DNA of 15,647 bases from [Eubacterium] saphenum (GCA_004554555.1 SFLN01000040.1:1-15647); one strand, 5' to 3'. Shown: positions 1 to 8,125, numbered from the stretch's first letter. Translations and numbers: made by a program. The notes: generated from the letters alone by a model not told the origin.

Positions 1-172
1 ATGTGGTTTGCGAATTTTTTCGCGTTCGCAAAAAAATTCAGCAATGGTGGCTTGTAGGATTTCAAGTCGGTTTGTGAACGAATAGTTTTCAAAAGCGTCC
101 TTTTTTATGATTTTTTACGCTTCGCTCCAGTCTTGGAACCTCCAAAAAGACTTTTTTCGCTTCGCGTGCTCG
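1..172 (-). repeat. Dispersed palindromic repeat element, copy a (cut by window start)
   Basis: Read on the minus strand this starts with CGAGCACGCGAAGC, about 80 bp after the nifJ stop, and continues with GTCTTTTTGGAGG, ACTGGAGCGAAGC and the palindrome around TTTTTTGCGAACGCGAAAAAA. The same blocks occur in the same order in the copy starting at 5593. The long AACCTTTTTC hairpin present in other copies is collapsed here to a few bases. The element continues beyond position 1. No ORF is evident in it. It lies directly downstream of nifJ and its terminator. Confidence 0.8.
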
Positions 173-201
173 ATTACAAATTTGCAGAAATCCCACACAA
201 G

Positions 202-230
202 AAAAGCCCGCGAGCTTTCACCCGCGGGCT
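202..230 (-). terminator. Intrinsic terminator of nifJ
   Basis: On the minus strand an 8-bp GC-rich stem (AGCCCGCG / CGCGGGCT, arms 223-230 and 205-212) with a 10-nt loop is followed by TTTTCTT. It starts about 21 bp after the nifJ stop codon, the usual geometry of a rho-independent terminator. Confidence 0.9.
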
Positions 231-251
231 AATTGTTAGTTAAGCCAAGAA

Positions 252-3200
252 TTACTTCTCAAACTCGTCCTTGTAAGCCTTGTCCAACTCAACCAAGTGA
301 GCATACTTAGCCTTGAAGTTCGCAACTGCCTTGTCAAACAGAACATTTGCTCTGTCGGGATTAGCACGCATCAGCGAGTTGTAACGAACCTCTCTCATCA
401 TGAATGCCTTAGGATCGCCGGTCGGCTCCTTGCTGTCAAGGCTGAACGGAGACTTGCCCTGTGCAGGAAGGTCAGGATTGAAGCGGAACAACTGCCAGTA
501 ACCAGCCTCAACCGCTTCCTTCTCAACCTGCTGAGCAATCGTCAGACCGCCCTTGATACCGTGGTTGATGCACGGAGCGTAAGCGATAATCAGCGAAGGT
601 CCGTCATAAGCCTCAGCCTCTGCAATCGCCTTCAAGCACTGCGCTCTGTCAGCACCCATAGAAATCTGTGCAACATATACATAGCCGTAGCTCATCGCAA
701 TACCTGCGAGGTCCTTCTTCTTGACGTCCTTACCGCCTGCAGCGAACTGTGCAACCGCACCGATGTTCGTAGCCTTGGAAGCCTGTCCGCCTGTGTTGGA
801 GTAAACCTCGGTATCGAATACGAGAACGTTTACGTTTCTGCCCGAAGCCAGAACGTGGTCAAGTCCGCCGTAGCCGATATCATAAGCCCAGCCGTCGCCG
901 CCGAGAATCCACTGGCTCTTCTTGGAGAGGTAGCTCTTGAGCTTCAGAACCTCAGCAACCTGCGGCTCATTAGCGCACGGGCAGTTCTCGAGAGCGTCAA
1001 CCAGGTTCTTCGTAGCAACTGCGTTCTTCTTGCCGTCGTTAACGGTTGCAAAATACTCATCGATGAGAGCCTTTGCCTTCTCGTGACCGTCAAGAGCAGC
1101 GATTTCCTTCAGCTTGCTCTGCGCTCTGTTGCGGAGAGTGTCCTGAGCGAGGAACATACCAAGACCGAACTCAGCGTTGTCCTCGAAGAGGGAGTTGCCC
1201 CAAGCGGGACCGTGACCGGCCTTGTTGGTGGTGTAAGGAGTGGAAGGCTCAGAACCAGCCCAAATGGACGAGCAGCCTGTTGCGTTTGCAATGTACATTC
1301 TGTCGCCGAAGAGCTGTGTAACGAGCTTAGCGTAAGGAGTTTCGCCGCAGCCTGCGCATGCGCCCGAGAATTCGAGCAGCGGCTGGTTGAACTGCGAGCC
1401 CTTAACGGTGGTCTCAGCAAACTTAGCGTGAACCTCAGCCTTATCCTCAACGTCCTTAACAGCGTAGTTGAATACTTCCTGCTGGTCCATCTGGCTGTCA
1501 AGCGGCTTCATAACGAGAGCGCTCTTGCTCTTGTCCTTTGCGCCTGCGGGGCAGATGTTTGCGCAAACGCCGCAGCCGGTGCAGTCGAGTACGGAAACAG
1601 CCATCGTGTACTTCAGTCCGGGCAGACCTGTTGCGTCCTTGGACTTGGTTGCTGCGGGAGCCTTTGCAGCTTCGTCAGCGTTCATGATAACGGGACGGAT
1701 AACTGCGTGAGGACAAACGAACGAGCACTGGTTACACTGAATGCAGTTCTCGGGAATCCACTGCGGAACGTCAACAGCAATGCCGCGCTTTTCAAATGCA
1801 GCAGAGCCCTGCGGGAAAGTACCGTCAGCGATGTCAACGAAGGTGGATACAGGCAGCTGGTCGCCGCGCTGTGCGTTAACGGGAACCTGAATCTTGTTAA
1901 CGAAGTCAACAAGGAAGCCCTCGCCGTCGAAGTGCGGGTGAACGAGCTCGCCCTCTGCGTTAGCCCAAGATGCGGGAACGTCAACCTTGATAACCTCGCC
2001 TGCGCCCTTCTCGATTGCAGCGTAGTTCATGTTAACGATGTCCTCGCCCTTCTTAGCGAACGACTTGTAAGCAGCCTGCTTCATGTACTCGATTGCCTTG
2101 TCAGCGGGGATAATGTTCGCGATGGAGAAGAATGCGGACTGGAGAACGGTGTTGGTCTTGTTGCCCAGACCGATTTCCTTTGCAACCTTAATCGCGTTGA
2201 TGATGTAGAAGTTGATGTTGTTCTGAGCGATGTAGCGTTTAACGGGAGCAGGAAGCTTCTCGTCAAGCTCGTCAACTGTCCACTGGCAGTTGAGCAGGAA
2301 CGAACCGCCCGGAATTACGTCCTGAACCATATCGTACTTGTCGATGTAGGACGGGTTGTGGCAGGCAACGAAGTTTGCCTTATTAATAAAGTAGGTGGAC
2401 TTAATCGGAGTCTTACCAAATCTGAGGTGAGAAACCGTTACGCCGCCCGACTTCTTGGAGTCGTATGCGAAGTAAGCCTGCGCGTACATATCGGTGTGGT
2501 CGCCGATAATCTTGATGGAGTTCTTGTTCGCACCAACGGTACCGTCGGAGCCAAGTCCCCAGAACTTGCAGCAGGTTGTGCCCTCGGGAGTGGTGTTCGG
2601 GTTCTCGGTAACCTTGAGGGACAGATTGGTAACATCGTCCTCGATACCAACGGTGAATACAGGCTTGTCGGTGTTGTTGTAAACAGCGATGATGTGGGAG
2701 GGGTTGCAGTCCTTCGAGCCAAGTCCGTAACGGCCGGTGAAAATCGGAACGCCCTGGAACTTGCCTTCTCTGTTGAGAGCAGCAACAACGTCGAGGTAAA
2801 GCGGCTCGCCCATAGCGCCCGGCTCCTTGGTTCTGTCGAGAACGGTAATCTTCTTGACAGTAGCGGGAATTGCCTCAACGAGAGCGGAAGAAACGAACGG
2901 TCTGTACAGTCTAACCTTTACAAGACCAACCTTCTTGCCCTGTGCGAGCATGTAGTCGATTGTCTCCTCGATGGTGTCGCAAACGGAGCCCATCGCGATG
3001 ATAACCTGCTCAGCGTCGGGAGCGCCGTAGTAGTTGAACAGCTTGTAGTTTGTGCCAATCTTCGCGTTAACCTTGTCCATGTACTCGGTAACGATTGCGG
3101 GAAGCGCGTTGTAGTAGCTGTTTCCAGCCTCGCGTCCCTGGAAGAAGATGTCGGGGTTCTGAGCGGTACCGTGAAGAACGGGCTTCTCGGGGTTGAGCGC

Positions 3201-3818
3201 TCTGTTGCGGAACGCCTGGATTGCGTCCCAGTCAACCATCTCTGCGAGGTCCTCGTAATCCCAAACCTCAATCTTCTGAATTTCGTGAGAGGTACGGAAG
3301 CCGTCGAAGAAGTGCAGGAAAGGAACTCTGCCCTTGATTGTTGCGAGGTGAGCAACAGCGCCGAGGTCCATAACCTCCTGAGGGTTGGTGGAGCAGAGCA
3401 TTGCATAACCGGTCTGACGGCAAGCGTAAACATCGGAGTGGTCGCCGAAGATGGAGAGTGCGTTGGACGCAACAGCTCTTGCGGAAACGTGAATAACCGA
3501 CGGGAGCAGCTCGCCCGCGATTTTATACATATTCGGGATCATCAAGAGAAGACCCTGCGATGCTGTGTAAGTAGTGGTGAGCGCGCCTGCGGAAAGCGAG
3601 CCGTGAACCGCGCCTGCTGCGCCCGCCTCGGACTGCATCTCAACAACCTTTACGGTTTCGCCGAAGATGTTCTTCTGTCCTGCGGTAGCCCATGCGTCGG
3701 TAACCTCCGCCATAACGGACGAAGGGGTGATGGGGTAAATAGCAGCGAGGTCTGTAAACGCGTATGAAACGTGACCTGCGGCGTTGTTACCGTCCATCGT
3801 TTTCATTTTTCTTGCCAT
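252..3818 (-). CDS. nifJ: Pyruvate:ferredoxin (flavodoxin) oxidoreductase
   Basis: This single-chain PFOR of 1188 aa oxidatively decarboxylates pyruvate with CoA to acetyl-CoA and CO2 and reduces ferredoxin in the cytoplasm. The N-terminal domain carries YPITPSS (residues 28-34). A two-cluster ferredoxin domain has C692, C695, C698, C702 and C746, C749, C752, C756. The proximal cluster cysteines are C821, C824, C849 and C1083, equivalent to C812, C815, C840 and C1071 of the Desulfovibrio africanus enzyme. Thiamine diphosphate binding is indicated by GDGWAYDIG from residue 974 and a following NTGGQ. The length is normal. A start 15 codons upstream is open, but AAGGAGG lies just before the ATG at 3818, which is preferred. 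It is monocistronic, with its own promoter and terminator. The long antisense open frame is only a codon-bias shadow. Confidence 0.97.
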   Translation of the reverse strand: MARKMKTMDGNNAAGHVSYAFTDLAAIYPITPSSVMAEVTDAWATAGQKNIFGETVKVVEMQSEAGAAGAVHGSLSAGALTTTYTASQGLLLMIPNMYKIAGELLPSVIHVSARAVASNALSIFGDHSDVYACRQTGYAMLCSTNPQEVMDLGAVAHLATIKGRVPFLHFFDGFRTSHEIQKIEVWDYEDLAEMVDWDAIQAFRNRALNPEKPVLHGTAQNPDIFFQGREAGNSYYNALPAIVTEYMDKVNAKIGTNYKLFNYYGAPDAEQVIIAMGSVCDTIEETIDYMLAQGKKVGLVKVRLYRPFVSSALVEAIPATVKKITVLDRTKEPGAMGEPLYLDVVAALNREGKFQGVPIFTGRYGLGSKDCNPSHIIAVYNNTDKPVFTVGIEDDVTNLSLKVTENPNTTPEGTTCCKFWGLGSDGTVGANKNSIKIIGDHTDMYAQAYFAYDSKKSGGVTVSHLRFGKTPIKSTYFINKANFVACHNPSYIDKYDMVQDVIPGGSFLLNCQWTVDELDEKLPAPVKRYIAQNNINFYIINAIKVAKEIGLGNKTNTVLQSAFFSIANIIPADKAIEYMKQAAYKSFAKKGEDIVNMNYAAIEKGAGEVIKVDVPASWANAEGELVHPHFDGEGFLVDFVNKIQVPVNAQRGDQLPVSTFVDIADGTFPQGSAAFEKRGIAVDVPQWIPENCIQCNQCSFVCPHAVIRPVIMNADEAAKAPAATKSKDATGLPGLKYTMAVSVLDCTGCGVCANICPAGAKDKSKSALVMKPLDSQMDQQEVFNYAVKDVEDKAEVHAKFAETTVKGSQFNQPLLEFSGACAGCGETPYAKLVTQLFGDRMYIANATGCSSIWAGSEPSTPYTTNKAGHGPAWGNSLFEDNAEFGLGMFLAQDTLRNRAQSKLKEIAALDGHEKAKALIDEYFATVNDGKKNAVATKNLVDALENCPCANEPQVAEVLKLKSYLSKKSQWILGGDGWAYDIGYGGLDHVLASGRNVNVLVFDTEVYSNTGGQASKATNIGAVAQFAAGGKDVKKKDLAGIAMSYGYVYVAQISMGADRAQCLKAIAEAEAYDGPSLIIAYAPCINHGIKGGLTIAQQVEKEAVEAGYWQLFRFNPDLPAQGKSPFSLDSKEPTGDPKAFMMREVRYNSLMRANPDRANVLFDKAVANFKAKYAHLVELDKAYKDEFEK

Positions 3819-3928
3819 TGGTTTATCCTCCTTAATATCTTTGGGACTTTGTTTTTTTCTCACACTTTACCGCGTGAAATCGTTTTCATACCAAAGCAGT
3901 ATGATAAAGTCCACATTTTTACCTTTAC

Positions 3929-3957
3929 ATTGTACCATAAATTTTTAGATTTTTCAA
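3929..3957 (-). promoter_or_regulatory. Promoter of nifJ
   Basis: On the minus strand TTGAAA (3952-3957) and TACAAT (3929-3934) are separated by 17 bp, with TGG before the -10 giving an extended -10. Transcription would start near 3922, leaving a leader of about 100 nt that contains a small CATAC/GTATG hairpin (3887-3903). Confidence 0.75.
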
Positions 3958-3994
3958 TAGAGTTTTTGTAATTTTCTCGAAAATTTTTGTTAAT

Positions 3995-4023
3995 TTGACA
4001 AAATTTCTTCAATGTGGTATAAT
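3995..4023 (+). promoter_or_regulatory. Consensus extended -10 promoter upstream of radA
   Basis: TTGACA (3995-4000), exactly 17 bp, then TATAAT (4018-4023) preceded by TGG: a full sigma-A consensus. It points to radA but lies about 205 bp before the start codon. A second extended -10, TGC-TATAAT (4196-4204), lies close to the gene but has no -35 at the right distance. Confidence 0.8.
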
Positions 4024-4208
4024 TAACTACAACAATACCGCATAACCGCGGCAAACGAGCCGTGTTTCCGCTAACCGGTGCAGCCGCAGCATTGACCACA
4101 CATTTATATAGGCGGCGGGATATGCCGAGGAGCGCGGGTTCGCGGTGAGAATCGTTGAACGAGCGCGGAAGCTGTGCCGAGGGGCGCGGAAAATTTGCTA
4201 TAATTAAC
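4018..4208 (+). repeat. 10-bp direct repeat flanking a GC-rich block in the radA leader
   Basis: The decamer TATAATTAAC occurs at 4018-4027 and 4199-4208. Between the copies is a visibly GC-rich stretch of 171 bp with repeated GAGCGCGG-like words and the palindrome-like CGTTGAACGAG, set in AT-rich surroundings. Removing one copy plus the block would leave TTGACA-17-TATAAT, a short leader, AAGGCGG and the radA ATG. The arrangement looks like an insertion with target duplication. This is inference, and no open frame or terminal inverted repeat is clear in the block. Confidence 0.5.
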
Positions 4209-4230
4209 CAAAATTTAAGGCGGTGTAGAA

Positions 4231-5595
4231 ATGCCAAAGGAAAAAATTGTGTATGTGTGCAGCGAGTGCGGGCGGGAGTTCCCGAAATGGAGCGGAAAAT
4301 GTCTTGGGTGCGGGGCTTGGAACTCGCTTGAGGAAACCGCGCCGATTTCGGTTTCGGCGGCGAAAGCTCCCGCAGCGAAAACGCTTGAATATTCCCGAAT
4401 AACCGAGGTTCCCGAGGACAGCGAAATCCGCTATTCAACGGGCGTGCGCGAGCTTGACCGAGTGCTTGGCGGCGGGCTGGTGAAAGGCTCGCTGGTGCTG
4501 ATTGGCGGCGACCCCGGTATCGGAAAATCCACCTTGCTTATGCAGATTTGCGGCAATCTCGGCAAGGACCACACCGTCCTCTACGTCTCGGGCGAGGAGA
4601 GTGAACGGCAGCTCTCGCTGCGCGCGAAGCGGCTCGGCGTGGACGCGGAGAATCTGTTTATTTCGTCGTGCAACTCGTGCGAGAGCATTATTAAAGCTGT
4701 GTGCGAGAACAAGCCCGAGGCGGTTGTCATCGACTCAATCCAGACGATAACCTCAAGCGCGCTGTCCTCGTCCGCAGGCAGTATCGTTCAGGTCCGCGAG
4801 TGTACGGGCGCGTTTATGAGAATGGCGAAAAGCGAGGAAATCCCCGTGTTTATCGTCAGCCACGTCAACAAGGACGGCGGGATTGCAGGCCCGAAGATAA
4901 TGGAGCACATTGTCGATACCGTGCTGTATTTTGAGGGCGACAAGCAGCTGTCGTACAGGATTTTGCGCGCGGTTAAAAATCGCTTTGGTTCAACGAATGA
5001 AATCGGCGTGTTTATGATGGACGGCGACGGGCTGAAGCAGGTTGAAAACCCGTCCGAAACTATGCTTTCGGGACGGCAGAAGAATATATCGGGGAGCACG
5101 GTTTTGTGCTCGATTGAGGGGACAAGACCGATTTTAGCCGAGGTGCAGGCACTGGCGGCGAAATCAGGTTTCTCGAACCCGCGGCGAGTGGCGACGGGGT
5201 TTGATTTGAACAGGCTGTTTATGCTGATTGCGGTGCTGGAGAAGCGGCTGGGGTTTGCGCTGTCGGGGCTGGACGTTTATGTCAACATTGTCGGGGGGCT
5301 GCGGATTGACGAGACTGCGGCTGACTTGGCGGTTGCGGCGGCGCTTTACTCGGGAGTGACCGGGAAAGTGATTGCGGAGGACACGGTGATGTTCGGGGAA
5401 GTTGGACTTGGCGGGGAGCTGCGGGCGGTGTCGAGGGCGGCGGAGCGCGTGAAGGAAGCGGAGAGGCTGGGATTTGGAAGGGTGATTTTGCCGAAGCACT
5501 CGATGAGTAGGCTGCCGAAGAGTGATGGCGGGATTAAGGTTGTGCCGGTGAACACGCTTGGCGAGGCGTTTAAAGCTATCGAAAAGTCGGAATGA
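4231..5595 (+). CDS. radA: DNA repair protein RadA (Sms)
   Basis: This 454-aa ATPase is normal for RadA, a RecA-related helicase-like factor for branch migration in recombination and repair. An N-terminal C4 zinc finger is C10, C13, C24, C27 (CSECG and CLGCG). The Walker A is GDPGIGKST (residues 93-101) and the RadA signature KNRFG is at 249-253. A C-terminal Lon-protease-like domain runs from about 295, with LDVYVNIVGG near 347-356. The start at 4231 follows a modest AAGGCGG site, with no better alternative. It is transcribed alone, and the next gene is convergent. The TGA stop at 5593-5595 is also the first triplet of the downstream repeat element. DNA repair is unrelated to the sulfur genes nearby. 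Confidence 0.96.
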   Translation: MPKEKIVYVCSECGREFPKWSGKCLGCGAWNSLEETAPISVSAAKAPAAKTLEYSRITEVPEDSEIRYSTGVRELDRVLGGGLVKGSLVLIGGDPGIGKSTLLMQICGNLGKDHTVLYVSGEESERQLSLRAKRLGVDAENLFISSCNSCESIIKAVCENKPEAVVIDSIQTITSSALSSSAGSIVQVRECTGAFMRMAKSEEIPVFIVSHVNKDGGIAGPKIMEHIVDTVLYFEGDKQLSYRILRAVKNRFGSTNEIGVFMMDGDGLKQVENPSETMLSGRQKNISGSTVLCSIEGTRPILAEVQALAAKSGFSNPRRVATGFDLNRLFMLIAVLEKRLGFALSGLDVYVNIVGGLRIDETAADLAVAAALYSGVTGKVIAEDTVMFGEVGLGGELRAVSRAAERVKEAERLGFGRVILPKHSMSRLPKSDGGIKVVPVNTLGEAFKAIEKSE

Positions 5596-5628
5596 GCACG
5601 CGAAGCCTTAAAGTCTTTTTGGAGGTTT

Positions 5629-5656
5629 GGAACCTTTTTCTTCAGAAAAAGGTTCC
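5629..5656. repeat. 12-bp hairpin module in repeat copy b, left end
   Basis: Arms GGAACCTTTTTC and GAAAAAGGTTCC enclose a TTCA loop. The same module occurs at 6109-6136 (GAAACC/GGTTTC), 8906-8933 (GAAACC/GGTTTC) and 15159-15186 (AAAACC/GGTTTT), each still perfectly paired. Confidence 0.85.
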
Positions 5657-5832
5657 AGGACTGGAGCGAAGCATAAAAAAACTGGAGCGAAGCGATAAAA
5701 TCATAAAAATGGATTTTTTTCAAACTTTTTATCAACAAGCAATCTAAGATTACCACTATCAACCATTGCCAAATTTTTTCGCGAACGCGAAAAAATTCGC
5801 AAACCCCATTTCGCCAACCTAACCTTAAAAAG

Positions 5833-5861
5833 AAAACTCGGAGTTTTTGCTCCGAGTTTTT
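5833..5861. terminator. Bidirectional terminator-like hairpin in repeat copy b
   Basis: Arms AAAACTCGGAG (5833-5843) and CTCCGAGTTTT (5850-5860) around a 6-nt loop give an 11-bp stem with T-runs in both directions. It lies between the 3' ends of radA and iscU and could stop both transcripts. The same stem with a different loop is at 15441-15468. Confidence 0.7.
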
Positions 5862-6202
5862 CTCTTATTCAAAGTTTGTTTGAGGCTGAGATTTTTAGTT
5901 TTATCACCAAGATTAGCTTGTTCTGATTTCTTGCGATTTTTCGGGCATCGAACCCGAAAAATCGCTGCATTTTCATCGGCTAATCGCCTATGAAAATGCT
6001 TGGGGGAAAACTCTTGTTTTCCCCCAAACCCCTTTAGCGCTTTTGAACGCGTTTGCCGCGCTTCGCGCGGAGTAGCGCGGCTTCGCTCGCGGATGCCTCC
6101 GGCGGCTTGAAACCTTTTTCTGAAGAAAAAGGTTTCAAGACTTCCAAAAAGACTTTAAGGCTTCGCGTGCTCAATTACCGCCTTGCGATAACTCCGTGCA
6201 GC

Positions 6203-6640
6203 TCAATGCCCATCACAACAGTGCTCGCAGCCCTCGCAATCCGGGAACAAGTCATGGTCATACTCAATCCCGTTCCTGTCGTAGTAATCCTTAACCGCCT
6301 TCTTAATCGCTTCCTCCGCCAACACCGAACAATGCAGCTTATGCGCCGGCAGCCCGTCCAACGCCTCCGTCACCGCCTTATTCGTCAGCTTCAACGCCTC
6401 CGACAACGGCTGCCCCTTGATAAGCTCCGTCGCCATCGAACTCGACGCAATCGCGCTCCCGCACCCAAACGTCTCAAACTTCACGTCCTCAATCACATCG
6501 TCCTTGATTTTGAGGTAAATCTTCATAATATCCCCGCAGACCGGGTTTCCAACCTCGCCTACGCCGTCCGCGTCCTCGATAACTCCCACATTCCTCGGAT
6601 TACGGAAGTGGTCCATAACTTTTTCGCTGTACAATGCCAT
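6203..6640 (-). CDS. iscU: Fe-S cluster assembly scaffold IscU/NifU-like
   Basis: This 145-aa protein is the scaffold on which sulfur from IscS and iron are assembled into [2Fe-2S]/[4Fe-4S] clusters. The three conserved cluster cysteines are seen in NPVCGD, FGCGSAIASSS and LHCSVLAEEAI, and the N-terminus (ALYSEKVMDHFRNPRNVG) is typical. The C-terminus adds a Cys-rich tail (CEGCEHCC) common in clostridial homologues. The ATG at 6640 is chosen because AAGGAG (6651-6656) is about 10 nt upstream. A GTG at 6649 would be only one base from that site. It follows iscS by 18 bp in one operon. The repeat element starts 29 bp after its stop. This is not a full NifU, as there is no Nfu domain. Confidence 0.95.
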   Translation of the reverse strand: MALYSEKVMDHFRNPRNVGVIEDADGVGEVGNPVCGDIMKIYLKIKDDVIEDVKFETFGCGSAIASSSMATELIKGQPLSEALKLTNKAVTEALDGLPAHKLHCSVLAEEAIKKAVKDYYDRNGIEYDHDLFPDCEGCEHCCDGH

Positions 6641-6658
6641 TTCAAACACTCTCCTTTG

Positions 6659-7849
6659 TTATTCCGCAAAAACGTGCGGTCTCTTTCCGTTAACCAAATC
6701 TCTCCAAAACGGCGACATATTCCGCAAATACGCCACAACCTCGTTCACCGATTTCACAATATAATCAACATCTTCCTCCGTCGTATCCTCGCCCAACGTT
6801 AACCTCAGCGAACCGTGTGCAACCTCGTGCGGTCTGCCGATTGCCAGCAAAACGTGGCTCGGGTCAAGCGAGCCCGATGTACACGCAGAGCCGGACGACG
6901 CGCAAATTCCCTTGTCGTCGAGAAGCAGCAGCAGCGACTCGCCCTCAATTCCCTCGAAGCAGAAATTCACGTTTCCCGCAAGACGTTTCTCTCGGTCACC
7001 GTTCAGCTCGGAGTACGGGATTTTGTTCAGTCCGTCAATCAAGCGGTTTCGCAGCGGGATTAGTTTCGCCGTATAACTATCGATGTTCGCGACAGCCTCC
7101 TCGAGTGCAACCGCCATACCGCGAATTGCGGGGAGATTTTCCGTACCGGCACGCTTTCCGCGCTCCTGAGCGCCGCCGTTAATCACGTTATCCAGCACCA
7201 CGCCTTTTCTCGCGAACAGCACGCCGATGCCTTTAGGACCGTGGAATTTGTGCGCGGAGAGGGACAGCAGGTCGATATTCTGCTCCTTGACGTTTATGGG
7301 GAGATGCCCGACCGCCTGCACCGCGTCCGTGTGGAACAGCACACCCTTTTCACGGCAGATTTCACCGATTTCTTTGATAGGCTGAATGGTGCCGATTTCG
7401 TTGTTGGCGAACATTATCGTCACAAGGCAGGTGTCGGGACGGATTGCCGCGCTCACCTGTTCGGGGGTGACCACGCCGTTTTTGTGCACGTCCAGCAGCT
7501 CCACCTCAAAGCCCTGCTTTTTCAGCCTTTCAAGCGTGTGAAGCACCGCGTGGTGTTCAAAAGCGGTTGAGATAATGTGCTTTTTGCCGTGCTTTTCACC
7601 GAGCTTTGCTGCGGAAAAAATTGCTTGGTTGTCCGCCTCGCTTCCGCCCGACGTGAAGAAAATCTCCTTTGCGTCCGCGCCGATGCACTTCGCGATACGG
7701 TTTCTCGCGTCCTCGAGCGCAACCTTCGCCTCCTGTCCGAACTCGTACAGGCTCGACGGATTGCCGTAACACTCCTTCATATACTCAACCATTTCATTGA
7801 TTGCTTTTTCGCTCATTTTTGTTGTTGCCGCGTTGTCCGCGTATATCAT
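6659..7849 (-). CDS. iscS: Cysteine desulfurase IscS/NifS
   Basis: This 396-aa PLP enzyme takes sulfur from L-cysteine, forming alanine and an enzyme persulfide for IscU. It has an N-terminal YADNAATT motif and HH at 99-100. The PLP lysine is K201 in SLSAHKFHGPKG. The persulfide cysteine is C323 in SSGSACTSGSLDPSH, whose long loop is typical of group I IscS/NifS rather than SufS. The open frame extends 32 codons further upstream, but the ATG at 7849 with GAGGTG 7 nt before it begins the conserved fold. It is first in the iscS-iscU operon and divergent from the IscR-like gene. The promoter at 8047-8075 carries Rrf2-type operators, so repression by an Fe-S or cysteine sensor is likely. Confidence 0.96.
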   Translation of the reverse strand: MIYADNAATTKMSEKAINEMVEYMKECYGNPSSLYEFGQEAKVALEDARNRIAKCIGADAKEIFFTSGGSEADNQAIFSAAKLGEKHGKKHIISTAFEHHAVLHTLERLKKQGFEVELLDVHKNGVVTPEQVSAAIRPDTCLVTIMFANNEIGTIQPIKEIGEICREKGVLFHTDAVQAVGHLPINVKEQNIDLLSLSAHKFHGPKGIGVLFARKGVVLDNVINGGAQERGKRAGTENLPAIRGMAVALEEAVANIDSYTAKLIPLRNRLIDGLNKIPYSELNGDREKRLAGNVNFCFEGIEGESLLLLLDDKGICASSGSACTSGSLDPSHVLLAIGRPHEVAHGSLRLTLGEDTTEEDVDYIVKSVNEVVAYLRNMSPFWRDLVNGKRPHVFAE

Positions 7850-7982
7850 TTCGCTCACCTCATTATTCGTTTTCAGCAACGTTTGCCGTATCCTCGACAG
7901 CTCGCCGCTCTTAGCAGCAGCCGTTATCATAAGACCGATGTTCACCGACAGCGTTCACCGCAGTTCACACTGCCGTTTACCG

Positions 7983-8012
7983 TTAATCGCAGCAAATCCT
8001 GCTGTTTTTCAT
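7983..8012 (-). CDS. Possible 9-residue leader peptide with two Cys codons
   Basis: In the roughly 190-nt iscS leader, ATG at 8012 opens a frame coding MKNSRICCD and ends in TAA at 7983. It begins about 28 nt after the predicted transcription start. The upstream AGG is about 11 nt from the ATG, a weak ribosome site. Adjacent TGC TGC codons upstream of a cysteine-consuming operon suggest sensing of charged tRNA-Cys, but no downstream terminator hairpin with a T-run is evident. It may be coincidence. Confidence 0.25.
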   Translation of the reverse strand: MKNSRICCD

Positions 8013-8021
8013 CTTTTATTT

Positions 8022-8040
8022 ACCTATTATTCAACTAGGT
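8022..8040. promoter_or_regulatory. Rrf2-type operator O2 at the iscS start region
   Basis: ACCTA (8022-8026), nine bases, TAGGT (8036-8040): a dyad with the same 5-9-5 geometry as at 8062-8080 and 13561-13579. It sits at the predicted transcription start of iscS. Confidence 0.55.
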
Positions 8041-8046
8041 GATTAT

Positions 8047-8075
8047 ATTATACTATATTTCCCCTACTTTGTCAA
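8047..8075 (-). promoter_or_regulatory. Promoter of iscSU
   Basis: On the minus strand TTGACA (8070-8075), 17 bp, TATAAT (8047-8052): full consensus. The -35 box lies within operator O1 and the start site within O2, so a bound Rrf2 regulator should block polymerase. Confidence 0.85.
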
Positions 8076-8080
8076 TAGGT
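8062..8080. promoter_or_regulatory. Rrf2-type operator O1 over the iscS -35 box
   Basis: CCCTA (8062-8066), nine bases containing TGTCAA, TAGGT (8076-8080): one mismatch in the dyad. The stretch TGTCAATAGGTT is identical to that in the metY operator at 13569-13580. Confidence 0.6.
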
Positions 8081-8125
8081 TTAATGAATATTATAAGAAA
8101 TTTTTTACTCTTCCGAGAAAACCCC

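Larger units (their letters stand above)
5593..6173. repeat. Complete 581-bp palindromic repeat element, copy b
   Basis: Both ends begin TGAGCACGCGAAGCC (plus strand from 5593, minus strand from 6173), followed by TTAAAGTCTTTTTGGA and a 12-bp hairpin. The element therefore has terminal inverted repeats of roughly 60 bp. Inside is a chain of further hairpins: TTTTTTCGCG / CGCGAAAAAA (about 5774-5796), a terminator-like hairpin (5833-5860), CGGG / CCCG with AT-rich flanks (about 5936-5964), GCATTTTCAT / ATGAAAATGC (about 5968-6000), GGGGGAAAAC / GTTTTCCCCC (6003-6026) and a GCGCGG-rich one near 6055-6082. It fills the whole gap between convergent radA and iscU. There is no transposase or plausible ORF. 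It aligns in reverse orientation with 15123-15647. Confidence 0.85.

Noticed and set aside
297..3767. A 1156-aa open frame antisense to nifJ
   Set aside because: It mirrors nifJ over nearly its whole length, has no recognisable domain and no ribosome site. Highly biased codon use in nifJ explains the absence of stops on the other strand.
5593..6173. Insertion sequence with transposase
   Set aside because: The element has terminal inverted repeats but no open frame resembling a transposase, only hairpins. At most a non-autonomous element.
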